Assembly (NCBI RefSeq): GCF_016461785.1
Contig: NZ_JAEMUH010000002.1
Coordinates: forward strand, 248,001-312,000
Direction: 5' to 3'
Source: Marinomonas ostreistagni
GTDB taxonomy: Bacteria > Pseudomonadota > Gammaproteobacteria > Pseudomonadales > Marinomonadaceae
DNA: 64,000 nt
Part shown: one piece after another, positions 36,328 through 45,146 of the stretch
Layout of the letters: the number at the start of each line of letters is the position of its first letter
Numbering within the stretch: position 1 is the first letter of the stretch
The notes under the pieces: model-generated
The model's database searches: none
The model's input: the letters and a program-made list of their open reading frames with translations, nothing else
What the model was told of the DNA's origin: nothing
Program-made: the position numbers and the translations under genes

Positions 36328-38016
36328 GTGCCTTCTAAAACTCAACACAAACGCTTATCGAGCCGATACTTACTTTTGTCTCTAGCCGTGGCCTTAGTTC
36401 CATTATTTATATTTGCTGGTCTTTATGATCGTTACTTTGATCAGTTGGTTTCAAAAATCACGGACGGAAGGATTAACACTCAAGTTGCCGCGGTGCAAAA
36501 TGAGTTTCGCGTGCACCTAAGAGAGCGCTTGTACCAATTAGATGTACTTGCGGATGAGCTTGATTCTCCCGAAATTTTTCAAAAAGATGGTAAACAAAAT
36601 CTTCCAGAGGAACTGGAAGCGCTTTTGCGGTTACAGACCGATCTTAATAATGTTTACGGTATTGCCTTTTTTGATGCTGAAAAGCAGTTTCTTTGGAGTT
36701 TCCCAGAGTACGCCTATTCCTCAGCTAGATATCACGCAGTTCAGCCTTACAAAACACAGTTTGAACAGGCGGATATTTTTGGACCAGAAGAGTTTACCTT
36801 TGATCGACCAAGTTCAGTCTTACTTGTAAAACCAATTATCGGTTTATCTGGCAATCACAAAGCGCCCTATTTAGGACTGATTCTGCGTTTCAACTCGTTA
36901 GCTGCAATCCCAAAATCGTTGGGCACGGATGGAATTTTTACTCCTTATTTAGGCGTGCCAGGTGACCGCATCTTTGACATCGTAGGTCAGCCAGCTCAGA
37001 GCATAGACCAATACGATCAAACGTTTGACTTGTTTCCAGGCTGGTCAATCAAGCTTAGACAAAACGAAGTGCTTGCTGCACCGCCTAGCGCAACCCTTAG
37101 ATATTGGTTGATTGGCTTAGTCATGTTGACGGCCGCTTGCCTCTTAGTCGTCCACTGGTTCATTTCAAAACGCCTAAACCGCCAAGTTGATACATTAATT
37201 GCAGGTATCGAACGAGTGGCTTCTGGCGACCTTAAATCTCCCGTTCCGCCACAGCCAGGCACTGAAGTCGAACGTCTTACCATTGCAATAGAGAAAATGC
37301 GTTCGCAACTCAATCAAGTCATCCAAACAAATGTTGAGATGGAGCGAAGAGCCTCTCTCGGGAATTTAGCTGCAGGGCTGGCCCATGATATCCGCAACCC
37401 GCTTAATATCGTTGGCATTACCACCAAAGCTTTATTAAAAAGAGAGTTTAGTGATGAAAAAAAAGAAATGCTCTCTATGGTTACGGATGAACTTGGACGA
37501 GTAAATCGAGTGATTGACAACCTATTAAACTTCGCTCGACCAGCGCCTCCTAAGCAAGAAAACGTTGTTCTTATCAAAGAGCTAAATCTGGTAGCCAACC
37601 TTCTTAATGCCACGTTACATAAGCATAAAGTAAGCTTACACATTGAGTGTGAAGAAACCTTAGAACTGTTTGCTGACCCTACTCACTTGCATCAGGTATT
37701 AATAAACCTTGTCTTAAACGCTATCCAGTCTTTTAATGGTCAGGGCGGAGACGTGACCATTAATGTTAAACGTGAGCCTGAAGAGTTAATCATCACCGTT
37801 ATTGATAATGGTCCCGGTATAGACTCGACACACCTAGAGCGGATTTTCGAACCCTTTTACACCACGAAATCCACCGGCACAGGTCTTGGTTTAGCCATTT
37901 GTCAGGCTCTTATTCAAGCCAACCATGGACGGATAGAGATTCACTCTGACAGTGAAGGCACTACTGTATTTTTAAAATTTCCGATACAAGCAAAATTAGA
38001 CGACACCTATGAGTAA
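36328..38016 (+). CDS. Sensor histidine kinase, NtrB/DctB-like, with periplasmic sensor domain
   Basis: 562 residues, start GTG. Membrane helix 1 at about 13-31, a periplasmic domain of about 225 residues (Cache-like), helix 2 at about 258-279, a HAMP region (280-330), the HisKA helix with phospho-acceptor His353 in AAGLAHDIRNPLN, and an ATPase domain with NLVLNAIQ, DNGPGIDS, PFYTTKSTGTGLGLAI. It should phosphorylate the NtrC-type regulator encoded next, whose start overlaps its end by 8 bases. The third gene of the unit is a periplasmic binding protein, which suggests that the ligand is sensed through it. Confidence 0.92.
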   Translation: MPSKTQHKRLSSRYLLLSLAVALVPLFIFAGLYDRYFDQLVSKITDGRINTQVAAVQNEFRVHLRERLYQLDVLADELDSPEIFQKDGKQNLPEELEALLRLQTDLNNVYGIAFFDAEKQFLWSFPEYAYSSARYHAVQPYKTQFEQADIFGPEEFTFDRPSSVLLVKPIIGLSGNHKAPYLGLILRFNSLAAIPKSLGTDGIFTPYLGVPGDRIFDIVGQPAQSIDQYDQTFDLFPGWSIKLRQNEVLAAPPSATLRYWLIGLVMLTAACLLVVHWFISKRLNRQVDTLIAGIERVASGDLKSPVPPQPGTEVERLTIAIEKMRSQLNQVIQTNVEMERRASLGNLAAGLAHDIRNPLNIVGITTKALLKREFSDEKKEMLSMVTDELGRVNRVIDNLLNFARPAPPKQENVVLIKELNLVANLLNATLHKHKVSLHIECEETLELFADPTHLHQVLINLVLNAIQSFNGQGGDVTINVKREPEELIITVIDNGPGIDSTHLERIFEPFYTTKSTGTGLGLAICQALIQANHGRIEIHSDSEGTTVFLKFPIQAKLDDTYE

Positions 38017-39355
38017 CCTAAGTGTTTTGGTCATTGATGATGAACAGAATTTAGTACGCAGTATTAAGTTCTCTTTGAATAATCAGGATATTGAACTCAC
38101 AGCCGCTTTTACAGGGCAAGAAGGGATCACCGCGTTTGAGCAATTAAACCCCGACTTAATTCTGCTCGATTTGGGCTTACCAGATATGTCTGGGCTTGAG
38201 GTATTAAGCCATTTAAGACAGCTTTCTCCAACAACACCAGTGATCATGATCTCTGCACATGGGGACACCAGAACAGCGGTTAAAGCTGTCAAAGAAGGCG
38301 CTATTGATTACATTACTAAGCCATTTGACGTCGATGAGCTTGAACTGCTAATGCTAAGAACCGCCGAGCAGCAAAGAGCCACCAAAGAACTCGCCTTTCT
38401 TAGAAATAAAGATGGGGTTAACAATCAGATCATTGGCCAGTCGACGAAAACTAACCTGCTGAAGAAAATGATCACTCAAGTGGCGAACAGTGCAGCCCGA
38501 ACCATCCTAATCCAAGGGCCCTCTGGCACCGGAAAAAGCATGGTGGCCAAGAGCATTCACAACCAACGCTTCAGCAATGCGCCCTTTATCGAAGTCAATT
38601 GCGCGGCCTTACCCGAACACTTAATTGAAGCGGAGCTTTTTGGCGCTGAAAAAGGCGCTTATACCGGGGCAACGTCTACGCGAGATGGCCTAATTGCGCT
38701 GGCGGATGGTGGTACATTATTTTTGGATGAAATTGGCGAAATGCCGCTTAATATTCAAGCAAAATTACTGACGTTCTTAGAACAAAGAACCTTTCGCCCT
38801 GTTGGGGCTGGAAAAGAGCGTAAGTCCAATGCGGTCATCATTGCAGCAACGAATCAAAACCTTGCTATACAAGTATCAGAAGGTCGTTTTCGACAAGACC
38901 TTTTTTATCGACTAAATGTAGTGCCTGTTGAAATTCCAGCGCTGCAAGAGCGCGCCGCAGATATTCCTATCCTTGTTGAGCATTTCTCAAGCCTCATGGC
39001 TAAAAATGAAAGCTGTCAGCCAGTGATTATGACTCCGGAAGTGATGGTAGCATTACAGCAGTATGCTTGGCCTGGAAACATCAGGGAACTAAAGAACCTA
39101 ATCGAGCGATTAACGATCTTGTACCCAGGCGAGCATATCACCTGTTCGTTATTACCTAGCGAAATCCTACCGAAAACTCCAACATTGCATTCACCGCAAA
39201 CACGTTATGATGAGCAGGTTGAGTCAAAAGAAAAGGAAGTCATTTTACAGGCACTCAGTGCAGCTCAAGGAAAGAAAGGCTTAGCGGCTGAGAAACTCGG
39301 CATTTCAAGACATGCCTTAAAAAGGCGGATGCAACGCTTAAATTTAGACCTTTAA
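38009..39355 (+). CDS. NtrC-family sigma-54-dependent response regulator
   Basis: 448 residues. Receiver domain with Asp54 in LILLDLGLPD and Lys104 in ITKPFD; AAA+ domain with Walker A GPSGTGKS (170-177) and the sigma-54 contact loop GAYTGA (216-221, a common variant of GAFTGA), then DGGTLFLDEIGEMP; C-terminal Fis-type helix-turn-helix KKGLAAEKLGISRHALKRRM. It should activate a -24/-12 promoter. Such a promoter, with two perfect palindromes upstream, lies at 40764 in front of the dehydrogenase operon, making that the probable target. Confidence 0.94.
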   Translation: MSNLSVLVIDDEQNLVRSIKFSLNNQDIELTAAFTGQEGITAFEQLNPDLILLDLGLPDMSGLEVLSHLRQLSPTTPVIMISAHGDTRTAVKAVKEGAIDYITKPFDVDELELLMLRTAEQQRATKELAFLRNKDGVNNQIIGQSTKTNLLKKMITQVANSAARTILIQGPSGTGKSMVAKSIHNQRFSNAPFIEVNCAALPEHLIEAELFGAEKGAYTGATSTRDGLIALADGGTLFLDEIGEMPLNIQAKLLTFLEQRTFRPVGAGKERKSNAVIIAATNQNLAIQVSEGRFRQDLFYRLNVVPVEIPALQERAADIPILVEHFSSLMAKNESCQPVIMTPEVMVALQQYAWPGNIRELKNLIERLTILYPGEHITCSLLPSEILPKTPTLHSPQTRYDEQVESKEKEVILQALSAAQGKKGLAAEKLGISRHALKRRMQRLNLDL

Positions 39356-39366
39356 CTGAATGTACT

Positions 39367-40638
39367 ATGCAAAATAAAAATAAATTTAAACTTCGTATTA
39401 ACAATAAGTTTTGTCTATTAATGACCTGCTTGCTTTCGCTAAGCGCCCTCGCAGAAACAAGGTTAGGTTCCGTCAATGAACACGCGACCAAAGTAGGCTG
39501 TTTATTTCCTATGACAGGTCGGGGCGGCCTTTATGGACACGATAGCTTGATCGGTATTCAAATCGCTTTGGAAAAGATCGCCTCTTCCCCTCGTTACCCA
39601 GAACTTCAGGTATTAATTGAAGATTCGCGTTCGAAAGCGTCTCGAGCGACTCGCATTGCGCGAACGTTTGCCCAAGAGGAAGGTGCTCGCTTCTTATGTG
39701 GCGTCGTTAACTCTTCTGTTGCGATACAGGTCGCGCAAGTAGCGAGTCAAGAGGAAGTGTTTTTTATTGGTACTGATCACGCTTCATCACGCTTAACAGA
39801 GCCTTTAACCAATCCTTATTACTTTCGGCTCAGTAATAACACCAAACAAAGCATGCTAGCGGGTGCGAAATACATTAAAGAGCACCTACTTCCAAAGACG
39901 AATAATCGACCTATTCGCATTTCCTACATCGCGCCTGATTATGAATACGGTTACTCCGTCTGGCAGGACCTCACCCGCGCTTTAAACGAATTAAACGTAC
40001 CTTACCAAATCGTAACGACATTATGGCCTCGATTGTACGAAGCAAATTATTCACCATTTATACGAGCGTTAATGGAGCAACCCACAGACCTTATCGTTAA
40101 CTCTATGTGGGGTGGTGATCTCGTTGCTTTTATTCAACAAGCCAAAAGTACTCCTCTGTTTGATCACTCTGCGTTTGCAAACTTTGATACGGGGGGAAAT
40201 TACGAAGTTCTTGCCGCATTGGGTGACGATATGCCCAATGGCTTGATCATGTCATCCCGACATCACACCAATTGGCCGAGAACCGAACTGAACCACTGGT
40301 TTGTTGAACGATTTAAAGCGATAAGCGGTCGCTATCCTTCCTATGCCGCGGAAGGCGCTTACTCGGGGCTCATGGCCATTGCCGAATCCCTTGCGATTGC
40401 TGGCACAACTGCCAGTAACGACACAATAAGACAGACTCTAGAGCAGCTTGTACTCCATCTGCCAGAGGACCCCATTGGTTACTCATCTTATATGGATGAG
40501 CGAACACACCAAATTCAGCAAGTCATTGCGATAGGCACAACTCAAGCAAATTCAAGTCAACTCCCAGCCAAAAAACTGCTTGGCAATTGGGCTGTCTATT
40601 ATCCTAGTCGCTTCAGCTCATTTAAAAACAAACAATAA
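39367..40638 (+). CDS. Periplasmic solute-binding protein (amide/urea/leucine-binding type), probable sensor partner
   Basis: 423 residues with a signal peptide ending near SALA (residues 25-28). The fold is a type I periplasmic binding protein (Peripla_BP_5/6): KVGCLFPMTGRGGLYGHDSL, LIEDSRSKASRATRIAR, FIGTDHASSRLTEP, NPYYFRLSNNTKQSMLAG. This group binds short-chain amides, urea or branched-chain amino acids. There are no ABC permease or ATPase genes nearby; instead it follows the response-regulator gene after 11 bases. I infer that it presents its ligand to the histidine kinase. Confidence 0.85.
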   Translation: MQNKNKFKLRINNKFCLLMTCLLSLSALAETRLGSVNEHATKVGCLFPMTGRGGLYGHDSLIGIQIALEKIASSPRYPELQVLIEDSRSKASRATRIARTFAQEEGARFLCGVVNSSVAIQVAQVASQEEVFFIGTDHASSRLTEPLTNPYYFRLSNNTKQSMLAGAKYIKEHLLPKTNNRPIRISYIAPDYEYGYSVWQDLTRALNELNVPYQIVTTLWPRLYEANYSPFIRALMEQPTDLIVNSMWGGDLVAFIQQAKSTPLFDHSAFANFDTGGNYEVLAALGDDMPNGLIMSSRHHTNWPRTELNHWFVERFKAISGRYPSYAAEGAYSGLMAIAESLAIAGTTASNDTIRQTLEQLVLHLPEDPIGYSSYMDERTHQIQQVIAIGTTQANSSQLPAKKLLGNWAVYYPSRFSSFKNKQ

Positions 40639-40639
40639 A

Positions 40640-40692
40640 ATGAGCGGAATCCGCTCATAGATCTACGTTCATCATGAGCGGATTCCGCTCAT
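40640..40692. promoter_or_regulatory. Two perfect 19-bp palindromes, probable enhancer (UAS) for the NtrC-type regulator
   Basis: ATGAGCGGAATCCGCTCAT (40640-40658) and ATGAGCGGATTCCGCTCAT (40674-40692) differ only at the centre base, with centres 34 bp apart. They lie 82 and 116 bp upstream of the -24 element at 40765, the usual place for enhancer sites of sigma-54 activators. There is no T-run, so they are not typical terminators. Confidence 0.75.
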
Positions 40693-40763
40693 TAAAAATA
40701 TCGAACATTGCAGAAATATAATTTTTCCTTTAAATATCAAAGCACTAACAAAAGTTACAAAAC

Positions 40764-40779
40764 TGGCATCGCCTTTGCT
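40764..40779 (+). promoter_or_regulatory. Sigma-54 (-24/-12) promoter of the dehydrogenase-permease operon
   Basis: TGGCATCGCCTTTGCT has GG-N10-GC. It is almost the same as the promoter at 27041. The RNA should begin near 40790, leaving a leader of about 158 bases. Confidence 0.82.
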
Positions 40780-40826
40780 ATCCCACCTTTAGTACTGCGA
40801 TCAGTGCGCTCATTTAAGATCAATCA

Positions 40827-40916
40827 ACACTCATAGTACCGCTCAATCGTGAATGTTGACTGAAGCACACCAGCAGTCGTTTGGCAAAGTAAGACTTGTT
40901 CCTCACTTACTTTGCC
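40827..40916 (+). promoter_or_regulatory. Structured 5' leader with two inverted repeats
   Basis: A perfect 11-bp stem GGCAAAGTAAG / CTTACTTTGCC (40883-40893 and 40906-40916) lies about 20 bases before the ribosome-binding site. Upstream, TCAACACTCA and TGAATGTTGA form a second stem with one mismatch. No T-run follows, so the role may be mRNA stability or protein binding; it matches no riboswitch known to me. Confidence 0.45.
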
Positions 40917-40947
40917 TACGAATCATAAAAATAAAGGTGTTATAACT

Positions 40948-42390
40948 ATGTTTCTACATGATGCGTCTCTATTAAAAGAACGCTGCCTAGTAAATGGCCA
41001 ATGGGTATCCGCAGAGGATAATAAAACCATCCCTGTCACCAACCCTGCTAATGGCGAAATCATTGCTCATATCCCCCACCTAAGCGCAGACGAAGTGCCC
41101 TCAGTTATCGAAGCGTCACAAGTGGCTCAAAAAAAATGGGCGGCTATGACAGCAAAAGAACGCTCAAAAATCCTGCGCCGCTGGTTTGAACTCATCATCG
41201 AAAATACCGATGACTTGGCAATGATCATGACCTCTGAACAAGGCAAACCGTTAACGGAAGCCAAAGGTGAAATTGGCTATGCAGCCTCTTTTGTTGAATG
41301 GTTTGCAGAAGAAGCGAAGCGCGTTTACGGTGACACAATCCCTGCCCCAGTGACCAATCAACGCTTAAGGGTTATCCGACAGCCTATTGGTGTGACAGCC
41401 GCGATTACGCCCTGGAATTTCCCAGCAGCGATGATTACTCGTAAAGCGGCCCCAGCGCTGGCAGCAGGCTGCTCTATGATTGTTCGCCCAGCCGACTTAA
41501 CGCCTCTGACAGCTTTAGCACTTGCTGAATTGGCGCAAAGAGCTGGTATTCCAGATGGCGTGTTCCAAGTGATTACCGGCTCAGCCAGCAAACTTGGCAA
41601 AGTCTTAACAGATAGCAATGTGGTGACCAAACTTTCGTTCACAGGTTCAACAGAAGTGGGTCGTTTATTGATGGCTCAATGTGCGGACACCATTAAGAAA
41701 GTTTCCCTAGAGTTGGGCGGTAACGCACCATTTATTGTGTTTGACGATGCAGACCTTGATAAGGCCGTCGAAGGCGCTATGGCGTCTAAGTATCGTAATG
41801 CAGGACAAACCTGCGTCTGTGCAAACCGCATTTTAGTACAACGCGGTGTTTACGATGTTTTTATCGCCAAACTTCAAAAGAAAGTGGCGGCACTGAAAAT
41901 TGGTTATGGCGTTGAAGATGGCGTCCAAATCGGACCGATGATTGAAGAAAAAGCCATCACCAAAGTAGAAGAGCATATTCAGGACGCGGTATCTAAAGGT
42001 GCCAAGCTGATCCATGGTGGTGAGCGTCTAGGCGGTTTATTCCTTCAACCTTCGATCTTGGTAGATGTCACCAGCGATATGAAGGTGGCGCAAGAAGAAA
42101 CCTTCGGCCCGATGGCCCCAATCTTTCCATTTGATACAGAAGAACAAGCTGTTGCCATGGCAAACGACACCATTTTCGGTTTAGCCGCTTACTTCTTTAC
42201 CAAAGATCATGCGCGCAGTGTGCGCGTTTCAGAAGCCCTAGAGTACGGCATGGTTGGTCACAACACAGGGCTTATTTCAAACGAAGTCGCACCTTTTGGT
42301 GGTGTTAAGCAGTCAGGCCTCGGACGTGAGGGCTCTAAGTACGGTATCGATGAGTACTTGGAACTGAAATACATCTGTAGCGCTCTTTAA
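40948..42390 (+). CDS. NAD(P)-dependent aldehyde dehydrogenase, succinate-semialdehyde dehydrogenase (GabD) type
   Basis: 480 residues from ATG 40948 with AAAGGTG upstream; the frame opens earlier at a TTG inside the leader stem. ALDH motifs: PWNFPAAMITRK, FTGSTEVGRLL, catalytic Glu in LELGGNAPFIVFDD, catalytic Cys in NAGQTCVCANR, and QEETFGPMAPIF. Overall it is nearest to GabD, which oxidises succinate semialdehyde, but related enzymes act on sulfolactaldehyde or other short aldehydes. It is the first gene of a three-gene operon with an alcohol dehydrogenase and a permease, so it probably does the second oxidation step. Confidence 0.9.
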   Translation: MFLHDASLLKERCLVNGQWVSAEDNKTIPVTNPANGEIIAHIPHLSADEVPSVIEASQVAQKKWAAMTAKERSKILRRWFELIIENTDDLAMIMTSEQGKPLTEAKGEIGYAASFVEWFAEEAKRVYGDTIPAPVTNQRLRVIRQPIGVTAAITPWNFPAAMITRKAAPALAAGCSMIVRPADLTPLTALALAELAQRAGIPDGVFQVITGSASKLGKVLTDSNVVTKLSFTGSTEVGRLLMAQCADTIKKVSLELGGNAPFIVFDDADLDKAVEGAMASKYRNAGQTCVCANRILVQRGVYDVFIAKLQKKVAALKIGYGVEDGVQIGPMIEEKAITKVEEHIQDAVSKGAKLIHGGERLGGLFLQPSILVDVTSDMKVAQEETFGPMAPIFPFDTEEQAVAMANDTIFGLAAYFFTKDHARSVRVSEALEYGMVGHNTGLISNEVAPFGGVKQSGLGREGSKYGIDEYLELKYICSAL

Positions 42391-42405
42391 CACGAGGAAG
42401 TCATT

Positions 42406-43572
42406 ATGTCTCAAGGTATCAAACCCTTCTCTTTTAATACTCCAGGCTCCATGCATGTTGAATGGGGCGGAGCCAAACGTCTTGGTGAACTAGCGTCCGA
42501 ATGGTTCCAAGAACGCAACGTTCTGCTTGTGACGGATAAGTTCCTGAGTGAAAGCGGTCTGCTGAACGAAACCAAAGCCTCTTTAGAAGCTCAAGGTTTC
42601 AGTATTTCCATTTTCGACGACGTAGTTGCGGATCCACCAGAACACGTTTTAATGGCCTGTGTAGATTTTGCAAAGGCAAATCAGACTGACTTGGTGATTG
42701 GCTTGGGCGGCGGCTCACCAATGGATATCGCTAAACTAGTAGCCGTTATGCTGACATCAGAGCAGCCATTGTCTGAGCTGTACGGAATTGGCAAGGTACA
42801 GGGCAAGCGCGCACCGTTACTTCAAATCCCAACCACAGCAGGAACAGGTTCAGAAGTCACCAATATCACCATCTTAACAACAGGTGAAACCACCAAGATG
42901 GGCGTGGTTTCTAAACAGTTGTATGCAGATTATGTCTTGCTCGATGCTGAATTAACCATTGGCTTACCTTCCCTACCGACCGCGGCAACGGGCATTGATG
43001 CCATGGTTCACGCGATTGAAGCGTACACGTCAGTTCACCTAAAGAACCCTCTTTCTGATGCCTTGGCAAAAGAAGCATTGCGTTTGCTTAGCAAAAACTT
43101 GCTCACCGCCTGCCAAGAAGGCACGAACCGCGCGGCACGTGAAGCCATGCTATTGGGTGCCAACTTAGCCGGCCAAGCTTTCTCAAATAGCCCGGTCGCA
43201 GCCGTGCACGCTTTGGCTTACCCATTAGGTGGTCACTACCATTTACCGCATGGTTTGACCAATGCTCTGATGCTCGGCCCTGTGCTTCGCTACAACATGA
43301 AAGAAGCCGCGTCGCTTTACGCTGAGCTTGCAGACGTTGTATTGGACTCTTCTGACGGAAACGAAAACAGCCGAGCAGAGCAATTCGTATCCTTTATGCA
43401 AAATCTAATGAATGAGTCTGGTGCGCCACAACGACTACGTGATGTTGGGGTTACTGAAGAGAGTCTTCCAACACTCGCCAAAGATGCCATGCTACAAACA
43501 CGTTTGCTTGGCAATAACCCTGTTCCAGTAACGGAAAGCGATGCCCTAAAACTGTATCAAGAAGCTTTTTAA
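42406..43572 (+). CDS. Iron-containing alcohol dehydrogenase
   Basis: 388 residues, the group III (Fe-ADH) length. Motifs: LVIGLGGGSPMDIAKL (nucleotide), PTTAGTGSEVTNITI, TGIDAMVHAIEAY, VAAVHALAYPLGGHYHLPHGLTNALML with the metal-binding His residues. GAGGAAG precedes the ATG. Fe-ADHs oxidise alcohols such as 4-hydroxybutyrate, 1,3-propanediol, ethanol or sulfopropanediol. With a GabD-like ALDH just upstream, an alcohol-to-aldehyde-to-acid route is likely; 4-hydroxybutyrate to succinate is one candidate. Confidence 0.92.
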   Translation: MSQGIKPFSFNTPGSMHVEWGGAKRLGELASEWFQERNVLLVTDKFLSESGLLNETKASLEAQGFSISIFDDVVADPPEHVLMACVDFAKANQTDLVIGLGGGSPMDIAKLVAVMLTSEQPLSELYGIGKVQGKRAPLLQIPTTAGTGSEVTNITILTTGETTKMGVVSKQLYADYVLLDAELTIGLPSLPTAATGIDAMVHAIEAYTSVHLKNPLSDALAKEALRLLSKNLLTACQEGTNRAAREAMLLGANLAGQAFSNSPVAAVHALAYPLGGHYHLPHGLTNALMLGPVLRYNMKEAASLYAELADVVLDSSDGNENSRAEQFVSFMQNLMNESGAPQRLRDVGVTEESLPTLAKDAMLQTRLLGNNPVPVTESDALKLYQEAF

Positions 43573-43619
43573 TTCAATGAAACAATGTTTGTTTCTGCAA
43601 TAAAAACCTGTAGCAACCC

Positions 43620-43642
43620 CTCTGCAACCTCTGGTTGCAGAG
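43620..43642 (+). repeat. Intercistronic perfect hairpin
   Basis: CTCTGCAACC and GGTTGCAGAG flank loop TCT, 10 bp perfect. No T-run follows. It lies between the Fe-ADH and permease genes and may tune mRNA decay or relative expression. Confidence 0.6.
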
Positions 43643-43677
43643 AATTTGAATTATTACAAAAATAATAGGAAATCATC

Positions 43678-45045
43678 ATGAGTAAAGAACGTATTGATGG
43701 CCAAGAAACACCCTTTTGGTCTATGGGACCTTTTAAGGTCCGCCTCCCGTTTGTCCACTATCGCATAGAATGGCCTGATTACTTTCAAGGCCTACTTATG
43801 TGCGCCGTCGACCTTGCTGCCATCCCATTAATGACCGAGCTACTGGGCATGCCATTTGAAGTGGCCTTAGCAGTTGTTATGTTAAACGGCCTTTTCTACT
43901 TGTTACACCACTTGTTAGGGGACCCAGTTGTTCCTGGCTGGATTACCCCAGCAATTCCGCTGTTGATGGCTTACTGCACAACCTTCCCAGAAGGACCTGA
44001 ACGGATCCATGCCTTAATATCCTTCCAGCTCTTGCTCGGTATATTCTCGATATTTATCGGAGCATCTGGACTGGCTCACAAGGTGGTTTCGTTAATACCC
44101 CAAGCCATCAAATCAGGGGTCATTATTGGAGCAGGTATTGCAGCAGTCATGGCTGTATTCAAAGTAGACGGTCGTTTTGATACTTACCCAATCACCATCA
44201 CTCTGGCAGTGGGTATTGCGTTTTATGTGATTTTCTCGCGCCACTTTGCGCACTTAAAACAGAACAACGCTTTCTTTAACGTGATTGGTAAATTAGGCGT
44301 TTTCCCGATCGTTGCCCTAGCCATTGTTATTGCCCCTACCGTTGGGGAAACATCGTGGCCAGATATCCAATGGGGCTTTTCTTCGCCTGATTTCGTTACG
44401 CTTTGGAACGAGTACACAGTCTTTGGTTTAGGTTTGCCACCATTAACAATGTTCTTAAGTGCGATCCCAACGGTGTTAGCGGCTTACATTGTATTATTCG
44501 GTGACGTCCTACAAAGTCGCGCCATTCTAGAAGAAGCGGATCATCTTCGTACGGATGAGAAGATTGATTACGATCCAGACCGCGCGCATATGATTTTTGG
44601 TGCACGTAACTCTGCCATGTCAATTTTAGGCCCGGATGTTGCCATGTGTGGTCCGCTTTGGGCGGCCATGCACGTCGTGATCGTCGAGCGTTTCAGCCAA
44701 GGCAAGAAAGCTATGAAGTCCATCTTTGGTGGTGCTGGCTCTTTCCGTTGGGGCACTAATACAGGCTTGTTGTTCATGCCAATCGTAACCCTAGTGCAAC
44801 CGATTCTAGGTGTTGCGCTGGCATTAACGCTACTGATTCAAGGCTACGTTTCGGTTCGAATCGGGGTAATGGAAGCACGCTCACAGCGTGATCTTGGTAT
44901 TGCAGGTATTGTTGCGGCCGTTCTTGCCACACGCGGTGCCACATGGGCCTTTGCTGTCGGTGTTGTGCTTTGTATTTTGGTCTACGGACGTGATTTCTTC
45001 AAAGGCGAGAAAGACAAGACCTTTGTGAAAGATCAAGCTCAATAA
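43678..45045 (+). CDS. SLC23/NCS2-like permease
   Basis: 455 residues with about 12-14 membrane helices. AVVMLNGLFYLLHHLLGDPVVPGWITPAIPLL and LIPQAIKSGVIIGAGIAAVM are like the nucleobase/ascorbate (SLC23) and related benzoate-type permeases. The conserved NCS2 Glu/Asp pattern for nucleobases is not clear to me, so the substrate could be a different organic anion or alcohol. It probably imports the compound oxidised by the two dehydrogenases before it. AGGAAATCATC before the ATG is the ribosome-binding site; a strong terminator follows. Confidence 0.75.
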   Translation: MSKERIDGQETPFWSMGPFKVRLPFVHYRIEWPDYFQGLLMCAVDLAAIPLMTELLGMPFEVALAVVMLNGLFYLLHHLLGDPVVPGWITPAIPLLMAYCTTFPEGPERIHALISFQLLLGIFSIFIGASGLAHKVVSLIPQAIKSGVIIGAGIAAVMAVFKVDGRFDTYPITITLAVGIAFYVIFSRHFAHLKQNNAFFNVIGKLGVFPIVALAIVIAPTVGETSWPDIQWGFSSPDFVTLWNEYTVFGLGLPPLTMFLSAIPTVLAAYIVLFGDVLQSRAILEEADHLRTDEKIDYDPDRAHMIFGARNSAMSILGPDVAMCGPLWAAMHVVIVERFSQGKKAMKSIFGGAGSFRWGTNTGLLFMPIVTLVQPILGVALALTLLIQGYVSVRIGVMEARSQRDLGIAGIVAAVLATRGATWAFAVGVVLCILVYGRDFFKGEKDKTFVKDQAQ

Positions 45046-45087
45046 ACCTCCTAGCGCTATCGCGTTTAGTAAGAATGCTAAAGATAA

Positions 45088-45127
45088 AAAATGCCCCAAG
45101 TGTTTCAATCACTTGGGGCATTTTATT
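45088..45127. terminator. Bidirectional intrinsic terminator
   Basis: AATGCCCCAAGTG / CACTTGGGGCATT around TTTCAAT, with AAAA on the left and TTTATT on the right. It separates the permease operon from the TRAP operon. Confidence 0.92.
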
Positions 45128-45146
45128 ATCACAATGCAATAGCGTG

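Noticed and set aside
40640-40692. The two palindromes as tandem terminators of the binding-protein gene
   Set aside because: Neither is followed by a T-run, and their position relative to the sigma-54 promoter fits enhancer sites better.
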